Origin: Acholeplasmataceae bacterium UBA5617 | GTDB lineage: Bacteria; Bacillota_I; Bacilli_A; Acholeplasmatales; Acholeplasmataceae | NCBI GenBank assembly: GCA_002424575.1 | Contig: DIKN01000073.1 | Coordinates: 1-7,806 of the forward strand | Direction of reading: 5' to 3' | DNA: 7,806 nucleotides | In this document: in pieces, positions 1 to 5,515 of the stretch | Position numbering within the stretch: position 1 is the stretch's first letter | Layout: every line of letters starts with the position of its first letter | Notes under the pieces: generated by a model | Told to the model about the DNA's origin: nothing | What the model saw: only the letters and a program-made list of their open reading frames with translations | The model's database searches: none | Position numbers and translations under genes: made by a program

Positions 1-717
1 ATAACGTCTATCAAACGTGATGACTATGTACTTGCACAAACACCCCAAGCATTTTTAACAGAAAAAATTCGATATGCTTATTTACGTAGTCGAGAAACCT
101 ATGACGATGATATCGCCCTCTATCAAGTTTTCTATCCTGACGAAAAAGTTCATCTCGTTTATAACGATGAACCCAACATCAAAGTCACATATCCTCAAGA
201 TTTTGCTTACATCAAAGCCATTTTACAAGAAAGGGATGAACATATGCGTATTGGTCATAGTTTCGATATACACCAACTCGTTGAAGGGCGCCCATTATGG
301 CTTGGAGGACTTGAAATACCTTTTGAAAAAGGACTTCTTGGACACAGCGATGCCGACGTTCTCCTACACGCTATTGCTGAAGCCATTTTAGGTGCACTTG
401 CACTCGGTGATCTCGGCACGCATTTTCCTGATACAGATCCTAAATATAAAGGTATCGATTCCAAATTAATCTTAAAAGAGGTCACCACATTGATGCATGA
501 AAAAGGTTATCAAATATCTAATGTGGATGCGACCATATATGCGGAGGTTCCCAAGCTCAACCCTCATATACAAAGTATTCGTGAAAGCATTGCCCGTCTC
601 CTTTCTCTTTCAATAGATCTTATCAGCATCAAGGCATCTACCTACGAAAAAATGGATGCGATTGGTGAACAAAAAGCGATGGCTGCTGAAGCGGTCGTCT
701 TACTCAAGAAGGTGTAA
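1..717 (+). CDS. ispDF: Bifunctional IspDF (IspD C-terminal part fused in frame to complete IspF); 5' end outside window
   Basis: The frame is open from base 1 to TAA 715-717, 238 residues, with no stop between the two enzymes. Residues 1-81 are the C-terminal part of IspD, which makes CDP-ME from MEP and CTP. They carry QTPQAF (13-18), an Arg (6) eight residues before the TPQ Thr as in E. coli R157/T165, an acidic DDD segment (35-37), and NIKVT (59-63) matching the E. coli K213 region. From Met 82 the protein is a full-length 157-residue IspF, which closes CDP-ME2P to MEcPP with release of CMP. The linker is only about six residues. Both act in the cytosolic MEP pathway. The upstream two thirds of IspD, with the CTP-binding loop, are missing only because the window starts here. 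The fusion rests on one junction that a single-base error could create, and an internal ribosome-binding site precedes Met 82. Separate ispD and ispF genes are the alternative. Confidence 0.85.
   Translation: MTSIKRDDYVLAQTPQAFLTEKIRYAYLRSRETYDDDIALYQVFYPDEKVHLVYNDEPNIKVTYPQDFAYIKAILQERDEHMRIGHSFDIHQLVEGRPLWLGGLEIPFEKGLLGHSDADVLLHAIAEAILGALALGDLGTHFPDTDPKYKGIDSKLILKEVTTLMHEKGYQISNVDATIYAEVPKLNPHIQSIRESIARLLSLSIDLISIKASTYEKMDAIGEQKAMAAEAVVLLKKV
231..246 (+). promoter_or_regulatory. Internal ribosome-binding site before the IspF ATG
   Basis: AAGGG (231-235) lies 8 nt before the in-frame ATG at 244. This is a normal Shine-Dalgarno spacing inside the IspD-IspF coding frame. It could allow IspF alone to be made alongside the fusion, or it may be a relic of two formerly separate genes. 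A TGA at 237-239 in the +2 frame (+1 = the frame of base 1) lies just after it. Confidence 0.45.
244..717 (+). other. ispF: IspF domain (2-C-methyl-D-erythritol 2,4-cyclodiphosphate synthase), possible independent product
   Basis: Starting at the internal ATG, the product is a complete 157-residue IspF, the normal length for a stand-alone enzyme. The metal ligands D8, H10 and H42 are present, as are H34-S35 (GHSDAD), D56 and the FPDTDP loop (61-66), P103-K104 of the cytidine pocket, and T133/E135. Numbering follows E. coli IspF without gaps as far as I can recall that protein. The trimer-cavity motif, normally GLGFxGRxEG after E135, reads KMDAIGEQKA instead, so residues 139 and 142 are Ala and Glu rather than Phe and Arg. 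The active enzyme is a trimer with sites between subunits. This may be only a domain of IspDF, or it may also be translated alone from the SD at 231-235. Confidence 0.8.
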
Positions 718-719
718 AT

Positions 720-1022
720 ATGTTGATTGATACTCCCTTTGGTCAGTTTGACCTGATTAAAAATTACCGTGAAGGTTTTGACCTTCTCAAATTTAATGAA
801 CGTTATGTCGATGTGGCTTTTGATCGCTACACCTATTTGGTAGGTGATATGTCTTCTGGTATACTGCGCATCAAAGGATTTAACTCAGATCCCAAAAGCC
901 CCAACGGTTTCAAACGTATCCCTGATTATTTAAATGAATCGTGTAGCTTAAACTGTGCACACTTCGTGTTAAAGCGTGTGAAACAGGTTGTCGAAACAAA
1001 CACTGATAAGGATATTGTTTGA
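720..1022 (+). CDS. yutD: YutD-family (DUF1027) protein, function unknown
   Basis: This is a 100-residue cytoplasmic protein without signal peptide or membrane segment. It matches the YutD/DUF1027 pattern of Bacilli as I recall it: NYREGFD (15-21), RY followed by a DRYTYLVGD-type core and ILRIKGF (48-54), then a C-terminal DYLNESCSLNCAHFVLK-like block (69-85) with Cys75 and Cys79. The family has no assigned biochemical role that I know of. The spaced cysteines are a conserved feature, but I cannot infer metal binding from them alone. ATG 720 is 2 nt after the ispF stop and is preceded by AAGAAGGTG (706-714), so the gene is very likely translated from the same transcript as ispDF. The next gene has its own promoter, which begins inside this stop codon. 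Confidence 0.85.
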   Translation: MLIDTPFGQFDLIKNYREGFDLLKFNERYVDVAFDRYTYLVGDMSSGILRIKGFNSDPKSPNGFKRIPDYLNESCSLNCAHFVLKRVKQVVETNTDKDIV

Positions 1023-1047
1023 AGATTTTATTTTCATAGAGTATACT
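1019..1047 (+). promoter_or_regulatory. Sigma-A-type promoter for the nifU-like gene
   Basis: The -35 TTGAAG (1019-1024) and -10 TATACT (1042-1047) are separated by exactly 17 bp. The start site would be near 1053-1055, giving a leader of about 20 nt before the gene. The -35 overlaps the yutD TGA stop. No terminator is visible between yutD and this promoter, so read-through from ispDF-yutD is also possible. Confidence 0.65.
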
Positions 1048-1076
1048 AAAGGTGTCATAAAGGATGGGTGAGACGT

Positions 1077-1307
1077 ATGGATCAAACCAAAGAACAAGTA
1101 TTAGCGCTCATAACGAAAGTGAGACCTTATCTTCAACGCGATGGAGGTGACATTGAAGTCATCAACGTCGAAGATGGTATCGTGTATGTAAAAATGCTTG
1201 GCGCATGCGATGGGTGCATGGCACTCGATGTGACCTTAAAGCAAGGGATTGAAACAATGTTGCTTGAAAATGTGCCAGGTGTTATTGCAGTTGTTACGGT
1301 AGACTAA
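1077..1307 (+). CDS. Short NifU-type (Nfu C-terminal domain) Fe-S cluster scaffold protein
   Basis: The product is 76 residues and consists of one NifU C-terminal (Nfu) domain. The opening V-x6-KVRPYLQRDGGDIE (about 8-27) is the family hallmark. GACDGC (42-47) supplies the CxxC pair Cys44/Cys47, which in this family bridges an iron-sulphur cluster between two subunits before transfer to client proteins. TLKQGIE (53-59) and the terminal VPGVIAV complete the fold. It resembles B. subtilis YutI but lacks that protein's N-terminal extension. I chose ATG 1077 because GGGTGAG (1066-1072) sits 4 nt upstream and the family alignment begins here. The in-frame GTG at 1068, preceded by AAAGG, would add only three residues (MRR) and cannot be excluded. 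The gene is monocistronic between the promoter at 1019-1047 and the terminator at 1311-1335. Confidence 0.88.
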   Translation: MDQTKEQVLALITKVRPYLQRDGGDIEVINVEDGIVYVKMLGACDGCMALDVTLKQGIETMLLENVPGVIAVVTVD

Positions 1308-1310
1308 TCA

Positions 1311-1335
1311 AGAGGGGATCCTTCCTCTCTTTTTT
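1311..1335 (+). terminator. Intrinsic terminator after the nifU-like gene
   Basis: AGAGGGG (1311-1317) pairs with TTCCTCT (1322-1328), 7 bp including two G-U pairs, around a 4-nt loop. One C intervenes before the T-run 1330-1335. It starts 4 nt after the nifU-like stop codon. Confidence 0.75.
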
Positions 1336-1383
1336 ACCATAATTTGCCAAAATAATACTGAAACAAAAAAATGCATCATGATT

Positions 1384-1392
1384 TGATATAAT
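1384..1392 (+). promoter_or_regulatory. Extended -10 promoter for the DegV gene
   Basis: TGATATAAT combines the TGn extension with a perfect TATAAT (1387-1392). No good -35 lies 16-18 bp upstream; the region there is A-rich. Transcription would start near 1399, leaving a leader of roughly 50 nt. The same nine bases recur at 2371-2379 before the S1-pgi operon. Confidence 0.7.
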
Positions 1393-1450
1393 CACACCAT
1401 AAGGAAAACTTCTTTTGTTTTATAGCACACTAAAAAAAGGTGGTAAAAGT

Positions 1451-2293
1451 ATGAAAAGAATAATTGGAATCGTGGTTGATTCCACACTGGGTTTATCGAA
1501 TGAATACGCTCAAGAACATCACATCACCGTTGTTCCGCTCAAGGTTTTAATTGACGACAAAGAATATATCGATGGTCAGATTCACCCCGATATTGTCGTT
1601 GAAGCATTACAACAAGGTAAACATGTAAAGACATCACAGCCTACTCCCGAATTGTTTATGGCAGCTTATGAAGAACAGCTTAAGTTGTACCCTCAAGTGA
1701 TTTGTTTGACACTCTCCAAAACACTTTCTGGAACAGTCAACAGCGCGACACTCGCACAAACACTTTTAGAAAACAACAACGTGTACGTGGTCGATAGCGA
1801 AACCACCATTAATGGTGGATTGTACTTAATTGAAGAACTTGTTCGCTACTTAGACGAAGGACATCACATTGTCGATGCACTCGGTTATCTCGAGGAACTC
1901 AAAGAAAGAGGGTCCTTAATCTTTACGGTGGATAATCTCCAAACATTGGTTAGAAATGGACGCATCGGTAAGGTTCAAGCAATCATCGGAAATGTACTCA
2001 AAATTAAACCTATTCTTCGCTTTAGACGCGGGGTTCTTGATTTAGAACACAAAGTTCGAAGTTTTAAAAATGTTATCCTCTATCTTTCTGATGAAGTGAA
2101 GAAAATGTTGAACTTTGGTAAAGTATGCGCCTATATCGCTTATGTTGATCGCAGCGTGGAAGCAAAAGAACTCGAACATGAACTCTTTCAACTCGGTGAT
2201 CAAGTTCGCGTTAAAATTACCGGTGTTATCAGTCCTGTCGTCTCAGCCCATGTCGGTTTAGGTGGCTTAGGGATTTATCTCACCAACGAATAA
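1451..2293 (+). CDS. DegV-family fatty-acid-binding protein (FakB-like)
   Basis: This 280-residue cytoplasmic protein spans the full DegV fold. DegV/FakB proteins hold a fatty acid and present it to the kinase FakA, which makes acyl-phosphate for phospholipid synthesis; the kinase is not in this window. Visible family motifs are VVDSTLGL (8-15), the T-S-x-P-T loop (61-65), LSKTLSGTVNSA (88-99), VVDSETT (113-119), LVRNGRIG (167-173) and the C-terminal SAHVGLGGLG (265-274). T61, S93, R171 and H267 fall at or within one position of the fatty-acid head-group residues I recall for S. aureus FakB1. ATG 1451 is preferred over an upstream in-frame TTG at 1415, because AAAGGTGGT (1436-1444) is 6 nt upstream and the family begins with this strand. 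The gene is monocistronic, with its own promoter and a terminator starting at the stop codon. Substrate chain preference cannot be read from the sequence. Confidence 0.9.
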   Translation: MKRIIGIVVDSTLGLSNEYAQEHHITVVPLKVLIDDKEYIDGQIHPDIVVEALQQGKHVKTSQPTPELFMAAYEEQLKLYPQVICLTLSKTLSGTVNSATLAQTLLENNNVYVVDSETTINGGLYLIEELVRYLDEGHHIVDALGYLEELKERGSLIFTVDNLQTLVRNGRIGKVQAIIGNVLKIKPILRFRRGVLDLEHKVRSFKNVILYLSDEVKKMLNFGKVCAYIAYVDRSVEAKELEHELFQLGDQVRVKITGVISPVVSAHVGLGGLGIYLTNE

Positions 2294-2345
2294 CATCTTA
2301 AAGAAGATGTTGATAGACATAAAAGGTCTATTAGCATCTTTTCTT
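2292..2345 (+). terminator. Intrinsic terminator after degV with a competing upstream hairpin
   Basis: The main stem pairs 2304-2318 with 2326-2340: 15 continuous base pairs including two G-U wobbles, a 7-nt loop, then TTTTCTT. Directly upstream, AACATCTT (2292-2299) is perfectly complementary to AAGATGTT (2304-2311), the 5' arm of that stem, with a 4-nt loop. The two hairpins cannot form together. The upstream one begins within the degV stop codon, so ribosomes finishing degV would mask it and favour the terminator. Confidence 0.75.
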
Positions 2346-2370
2346 ATGAACACATCGGACTAAAAAAATA

Positions 2371-2379
2371 TGATATAAT
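2371..2379 (+). promoter_or_regulatory. Extended -10 promoter for the S1-pgi-tsaEB-rimI-tsaD operon
   Basis: TGATATAAT is a TGn-extended perfect TATAAT (2374-2379); no clear -35 is visible. The start would be near 2385-2387, so the leader would be only about 13 nt and would begin at or next to the SD GAGGT (2386-2390). An upstream start or read-through is an alternative source of a longer leader. Confidence 0.65.
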
Positions 2380-2398
2380 ACTTGCGAGGTTTTTAGAT

Positions 2399-2743
2399 AT
2401 GAAGATAAACGATCAAATCATCTGCAAAATCACGGGTATTCAATCATATGGCGTCTTTGTGACGTGTGAAGACTACACCGGACTCATTCACATCTCAGAA
2501 TTATCTGATCAATTTGTCTCTTCCATTGAAGAGATTCTTTGTGTGGGAGATGAGGTTGAAGTCATCGTTTTAGATATCGATGAAGAACAAAAGCGCTTAA
2601 AATTATCCTATAAACAGGCGAATCCTATTCATCCCAAAATCTCAAAAATGGTGAAGATTAAAATCGGTTTTCACTCCTTATCAAAAGCATTACCCCATTG
2701 GATTGAGAAAGCAAAACAAAGAATAGAGGAAAAGAAATCATGA
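2399..2743 (+). CDS. S1-domain RNA-binding protein, YugI (GSP13)/CvfD-like
   Basis: This 114-residue protein has an N-terminal S1 RNA-binding domain (about 1-72): G-x-QSYGVFV (13-21), TGLIHISEL (27-35), VGDEVEVIVLDID (49-61) and the final KRLKLSYK (65-72). A basic linker leads to GFHSLSKALPHWIE (90-103). That tail matches the C-terminal signature of B. subtilis general stress protein YugI and pneumococcal CvfD, S1 proteins linked to ribosomes or post-transcriptional control. It marks this as that family rather than ribosomal protein S1 or a ribonuclease fragment. GAGGT lies 8 nt before ATG. The gene opens the operon and overlaps pgi by the 4-nt ATGA. In B. subtilis, as I recall, yugI is also near pgi, so the pairing appears old. 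Target RNAs cannot be inferred. Confidence 0.85.
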   Translation: MKINDQIICKITGIQSYGVFVTCEDYTGLIHISELSDQFVSSIEEILCVGDEVEVIVLDIDEEQKRLKLSYKQANPIHPKISKMVKIKIGFHSLSKALPHWIEKAKQRIEEKKS

Positions 2744-4044
2744 CACACATCCAATTAAACATCGATGATGCACGTTCATTTCTAAATGAACAACCTGAAT
2801 CTCTACAAAAGGAAGTCAAAAAACTTCATAAGGTGATTCACGAAAAGACAGGAAAAGGATCGGACTATTTAGGATGGTTAGATCTCCCAAAAACCTATGA
2901 CAAAGAAGAGTATGCACGCATTGTTGCTGCCGCGAAAAAGATTAGAAAACAAAGCCAAGTGCTTGTTGTGATTGGAATAGGCGGATCCTATTTAGGAGCT
3001 AAAGCTGGCTTAGAATTTTTAAAGGTTCCTTTTAAGAAAGAAAAACTTGAAATTGTGTTTGCCGGTCACCACATGTCGGGTTCATATTTGCATGAACTCG
3101 TTGAATATTTAAGAAATAAACGGTTTTCAATCAACGTGATCTCTAAATCGGGGACGACCACAGAACCTGCTATCGCATTCCGCATACTTAAGAACTTACT
3201 CGAAGAACAAGTGGGTAAAGATCAAGCGAAGGATCGTATTTATGCAACCACGGACAAAAAACGTGGTGCACTTTATTCTGTGGCTAAAGAAAATGGTTAT
3301 GAAATGTTTGTCATCCCAGATGATGTCGGTGGACGCTTCTCTGTTTTGACAGCTGTCGGTCTACTGCCACTCGAAGCTGCAGGTATTAAAACGAAGGATA
3401 TTCTAAAGGGTGCAAAAGATGCTTATACCCGTTTCAAGAAACCATTGCTAGAAGAAAACGAAGCTTATCTCTATGCAGCAACCCGCTATCTTTTATATCG
3501 TTCGGGTAAAAAGATTGAAATGCTCGTTGGTTATGAGCCCAATCTTCTCTATTTAAATGAATGGTGGAAACAGCTTTATGGTGAATCCGAAGGAAAAGAA
3601 AACAAAGGTCTTTTTGTCGCATCCGCAGGATTCTCTACTGATCTTCACTCGTTAGGTCAATACATCCAAGAAGGGGAAAGACATCTCTTCGAAACGGTGA
3701 TTAATGTTGAAAATACAGCGTTCGATGTCATTCTACCTGAAGAAGAAAACGATCTCGATGAGCTCAATTATTTAAGTGGAAAACCACTCTCTTATGTCAA
3801 TCAACAAGCCCTAAAAGGGACCATGATGGCACATCAAGATGGAGGTGTTCCCAACATCCTCTTAACCATTCCTCAGATGGACGCTTATACGTTTGGTTAT
3901 CTGGTTTACTTCTTTGAAAAAGCATGTGCGATGAGTGCATACTTGATTGACGTGAATCCGTTTAATCAACCCGGTGTCGAAGCCTATAAAAAGAACATGT
4001 TTGCCTTATTAGGTAAAAAAGGGTACGAAAATTTATTGAAGTAG
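2740..4044 (+). CDS. pgi: Glucose-6-phosphate isomerase
   Basis: The enzyme interconverts glucose-6-phosphate and fructose-6-phosphate in cytosolic glycolysis and gluconeogenesis. At 434 residues it is the short Firmicutes-type Pgi. Domains and motifs in order: VIGIGGSYLGAKA (77-89); SKSGTTTEPA (135-144), the sugar-phosphate-binding loop; PGI signature 1, DDVGGRFSVLTAVGLLP (194-210); GESEGK with catalytic Glu282; DLHSLGQ with His303; and PGI signature 2, NPFNQPGVEAYK (406-417), ending in the active-site Lys417. The spacings Glu-His 21 and Glu-Lys 135 equal those of the G. stearothermophilus residues 290/311/425 that I recall, so the active site is complete. ATG 2740 overlaps the previous stop by 4 nt, and AGAGGA (2725-2730) is its SD. 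Translational coupling to the S1 gene is likely. The tsaE gene follows 7 nt after the stop. Confidence 0.97.
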   Translation: MTHIQLNIDDARSFLNEQPESLQKEVKKLHKVIHEKTGKGSDYLGWLDLPKTYDKEEYARIVAAAKKIRKQSQVLVVIGIGGSYLGAKAGLEFLKVPFKKEKLEIVFAGHHMSGSYLHELVEYLRNKRFSINVISKSGTTTEPAIAFRILKNLLEEQVGKDQAKDRIYATTDKKRGALYSVAKENGYEMFVIPDDVGGRFSVLTAVGLLPLEAAGIKTKDILKGAKDAYTRFKKPLLEENEAYLYAATRYLLYRSGKKIEMLVGYEPNLLYLNEWWKQLYGESEGKENKGLFVASAGFSTDLHSLGQYIQEGERHLFETVINVENTAFDVILPEEENDLDELNYLSGKPLSYVNQQALKGTMMAHQDGGVPNILLTIPQMDAYTFGYLVYFFEKACAMSAYLIDVNPFNQPGVEAYKKNMFALLGKKGYENLLK

Positions 4045-4051
4045 GGATCCG

Positions 4052-4510
4052 ATGAAAGTTAAAACAACGTATTCAGCAAGTGAAACCGAGGCTCTTGGCT
4101 ATGAGCTCGGTTTACTTTTAAAGGATGAACCCAAAGTTGTCATTTTACTCGATGGCGAACTGGGTTCTGGGAAAACCACATTGACGAAAGGCCTTGCACG
4201 AGCAATCGGTATTGAAGATGTGGTCAACTCACCTACCTTTACGCTGATGAAAAAATATAAATCGAAAGACAGACTCAAGACGCTCTACCATTTAGACCTC
4301 TATCGATTAGAGGGTGTGGGAAGCGATTTTGATCTTGAAGAATATATTGATGGCATGGGTTTGATCGTGGTGGAGTGGCCATATCAAGCAGAAGATCTAC
4401 TGCCGAAAGACTATCTCCTAGTGAAAATTAAAAAACTTTCAGACAGTATGCGTGAATTCACCTTAGCTTGTGTGGGTATACCTTGTAAACGGGCGGTGCA
4501 ATACATATGA
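4052..4510 (+). CDS. tsaE: tRNA t6A modification ATPase TsaE
   Basis: TsaE is the P-loop ATPase that works with TsaB-TsaD to transfer the threonylcarbamoyl group to A37 of ANN-decoding tRNAs; it is needed for multiple turnover. The 152-residue protein has a Walker A G-E-L-G-S-G-K-T-T (35-43), the SPTFTL switch segment (60-65), HLDLYRL (80-86) and the EWP motif (108-110), all family hallmarks. The length is typical. It starts 7 nt after pgi, with AGGGA (4043-4047) overlapping the pgi stop as a weak SD, so some translation may depend on coupling. Its TGA overlaps the tsaB ATG (ATGA, 4507-4510). The last 15 or so residues after the core are not conserved enough for me to interpret. It corresponds to B. 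subtilis YdiB. Confidence 0.95.
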   Translation: MKVKTTYSASETEALGYELGLLLKDEPKVVILLDGELGSGKTTLTKGLARAIGIEDVVNSPTFTLMKKYKSKDRLKTLYHLDLYRLEGVGSDFDLEEYIDGMGLIVVEWPYQAEDLLPKDYLLVKIKKLSDSMREFTLACVGIPCKRAVQYI

Positions 4511-5106
4511 GAACACTGTTTTTTGATGTATCAACCAACGTGATGTATGTTGGTATTGCTAAAGATGATATCTTGATCGATTACAGCATTCGTATTGCAC
4601 AACGCGATCATGCGAAATATTTAGTGGATCGTATCGATCAAATTTTAAAACGAAACAAACTGTCATTAAGCAAAATCGATGAATTAATTATTGGATATGG
4701 ACCTGGATCGTATACTGGAATTCGCATTGCCGTAGTCGTCGGAAAGATGCTCGCATATGCGCGAAACATTAAACTCAAAACTGTGAGTTCTCTTTTCTTC
4801 ATGACATCAGGTTATGAAGGAAAGGTTGCCCCTATGGTTGATGCGCGAAGAGGATATGTCTTTTCGGGCATTTATGAAAACGGGAATACTTTGCTTGAAG
4901 ATGGGTATCGTCTTTTTACTGAACTTCAACAACTTGAACTGTATAAACAAGCTCAAACCATTTTGATTGACGATCGCAGTTTCATGGTCAATCCTAAATT
5001 GATCCGTGAAAAGGGAATCATGGTTGATGATATTCATGGATTAGTTCCTCATTATTTAAGACGAACGGAAGCGGAAAGTCATGCAGATCAGAAGAGCGAA
5101 ACTTGA
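4507..5106 (+). CDS. tsaB: tRNA t6A modification scaffold protein TsaB
   Basis: TsaB is the inactive ASKHA-fold partner that dimerises with TsaD in the threonylcarbamoyl-transferase complex. The protein is 199 residues. It opens with a LFFDVST strand (4-10, the FDTS-like ASKHA phosphate-loop position). It carries the TsaB hallmark GYGPGSYTGIRI (63-74), then VDARRGYVFSG (111-121), and ends with VPHYLRRTEAE (180-190). It is somewhat shorter than the roughly 230 residues of the E. coli and Bacillus proteins, the difference being in the C-terminal half. ATG 4507 overlaps the tsaE stop by 4 nt, with GGCGGTG (4492-4498) as SD. The last nine codons run into rimI (26-nt overlap). B. subtilis has the same order (ydiB-ydiC-ydiD-ydiE), which supports the assignment. 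Confidence 0.94.
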   Translation: MRTLFFDVSTNVMYVGIAKDDILIDYSIRIAQRDHAKYLVDRIDQILKRNKLSLSKIDELIIGYGPGSYTGIRIAVVVGKMLAYARNIKLKTVSSLFFMTSGYEGKVAPMVDARRGYVFSGIYENGNTLLEDGYRLFTELQQLELYKQAQTILIDDRSFMVNPKLIREKGIMVDDIHGLVPHYLRRTEAESHADQKSET

Positions 5107-5515
5107 TGATATCATCGATATCGTAAAACTCGAACACACGGTGTTTCAAGAATCATTAGGAGAAACATTTCTTTACGATGAACTCTCCCTTAATCCTTTC
5201 GCACGCATCTATATCATTGAAGATGAAGATGGATTTGCGGGTTTTATAGGTGTTCGTGTTGATGACCAAGCGGAGATGATGAATTTTGCTGTGATCAAGG
5301 AAAAACAGCATCGAGGATATGGAACACGATTACTTCAACACGTCTTAAATGAACTTCGTCTTGAAGGGATCAACCAACTCTCGCTTGAAGTGAGAAAAAG
5401 CAATATGATTGCTCAAACATTCTATGAGAAAATGGGGTTTGTGAAATCCCACATTCGAAAAGATTATTATAAAACAGAAGACGCAATCGTCTATATCAAG
5501 GAGGTGACATCGTGA
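5081..5515 (+). CDS. rimI: RimI-type GNAT N-acetyltransferase
   Basis: This 144-residue GNAT-fold protein is the acetyl-CoA-dependent acetyltransferase that commonly sits between tsaB and tsaD. RimI acetylates the N-terminus of ribosomal protein S18 in enterobacteria; the target in this group is not shown by sequence. The start MQIRRAKLDDI (1-11) is the usual first strand. NFAVIKEKQHRGYGTRLLQ (68-86) contains the acetyl-CoA pyrophosphate loop H-R-G-Y-G-T. LEVRKSN (102-108) and AQTFYEKMGF (111-120) form the second half of the site. The ending IRKDYYKTEDAIVYI (125-139) is RimI-like. The Trp typical of RimI around residue 24-30 is absent (QESLGETF). ATG 5081 lies inside tsaB, giving a 26-nt overlap in another frame. 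A later start would lose the first strand. Coupled translation with tsaB is expected. Confidence 0.88.
   Translation: MQIRRAKLDDIIDIVKLEHTVFQESLGETFLYDELSLNPFARIYIIEDEDGFAGFIGVRVDDQAEMMNFAVIKEKQHRGYGTRLLQHVLNELRLEGINQLSLEVRKSNMIAQTFYEKMGFVKSHIRKDYYKTEDAIVYIKEVTS
5498..5514 (+). promoter_or_regulatory. Strong Shine-Dalgarno site fixing the tsaD GTG start
   Basis: AAGGAGGTGA (5498-5507) is a near-perfect complement to the 16S rRNA tail and lies 4 nt before GTG 5512, inside the end of rimI. No ATG is available close by in the tsaD frame, and MIILAVESSCDES is the canonical family N-terminus, so GTG is the start. Confidence 0.85.

Noticed and set aside
74..391. 105-codon plus-strand ORF
   Set aside because: It runs in another frame across the IspD-IspF coding sequence, whose motifs are intact; it is a shadow with no SD or family resemblance.
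255..488. Minus-strand 77-codon ORF
   Set aside because: It is antisense to the conserved IspF core and has no motif or start signal of its own.
1068..1076. GTG start adding three residues to the NifU-like protein
   Set aside because: It is possible but less likely; ATG 1077 fits the family start and has GGGTGAG 4 nt upstream.
1415..1450. Upstream in-frame TTG start that would lengthen DegV by 12 residues
   Set aside because: The extension (FYSTLKKGGKS) is just the SD region read as codons; ATG 1451 has AAAGGTGGT at good spacing and fits the family start.
3434..3622. Minus-strand 62-codon ORF within pgi
   Set aside because: It lies opposite the Pgi catalytic region, without SD or similarity.
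4807..5037. Minus-strand 76-codon ORF within tsaB
   Set aside because: It is antisense to conserved TsaB sequence; a shadow.
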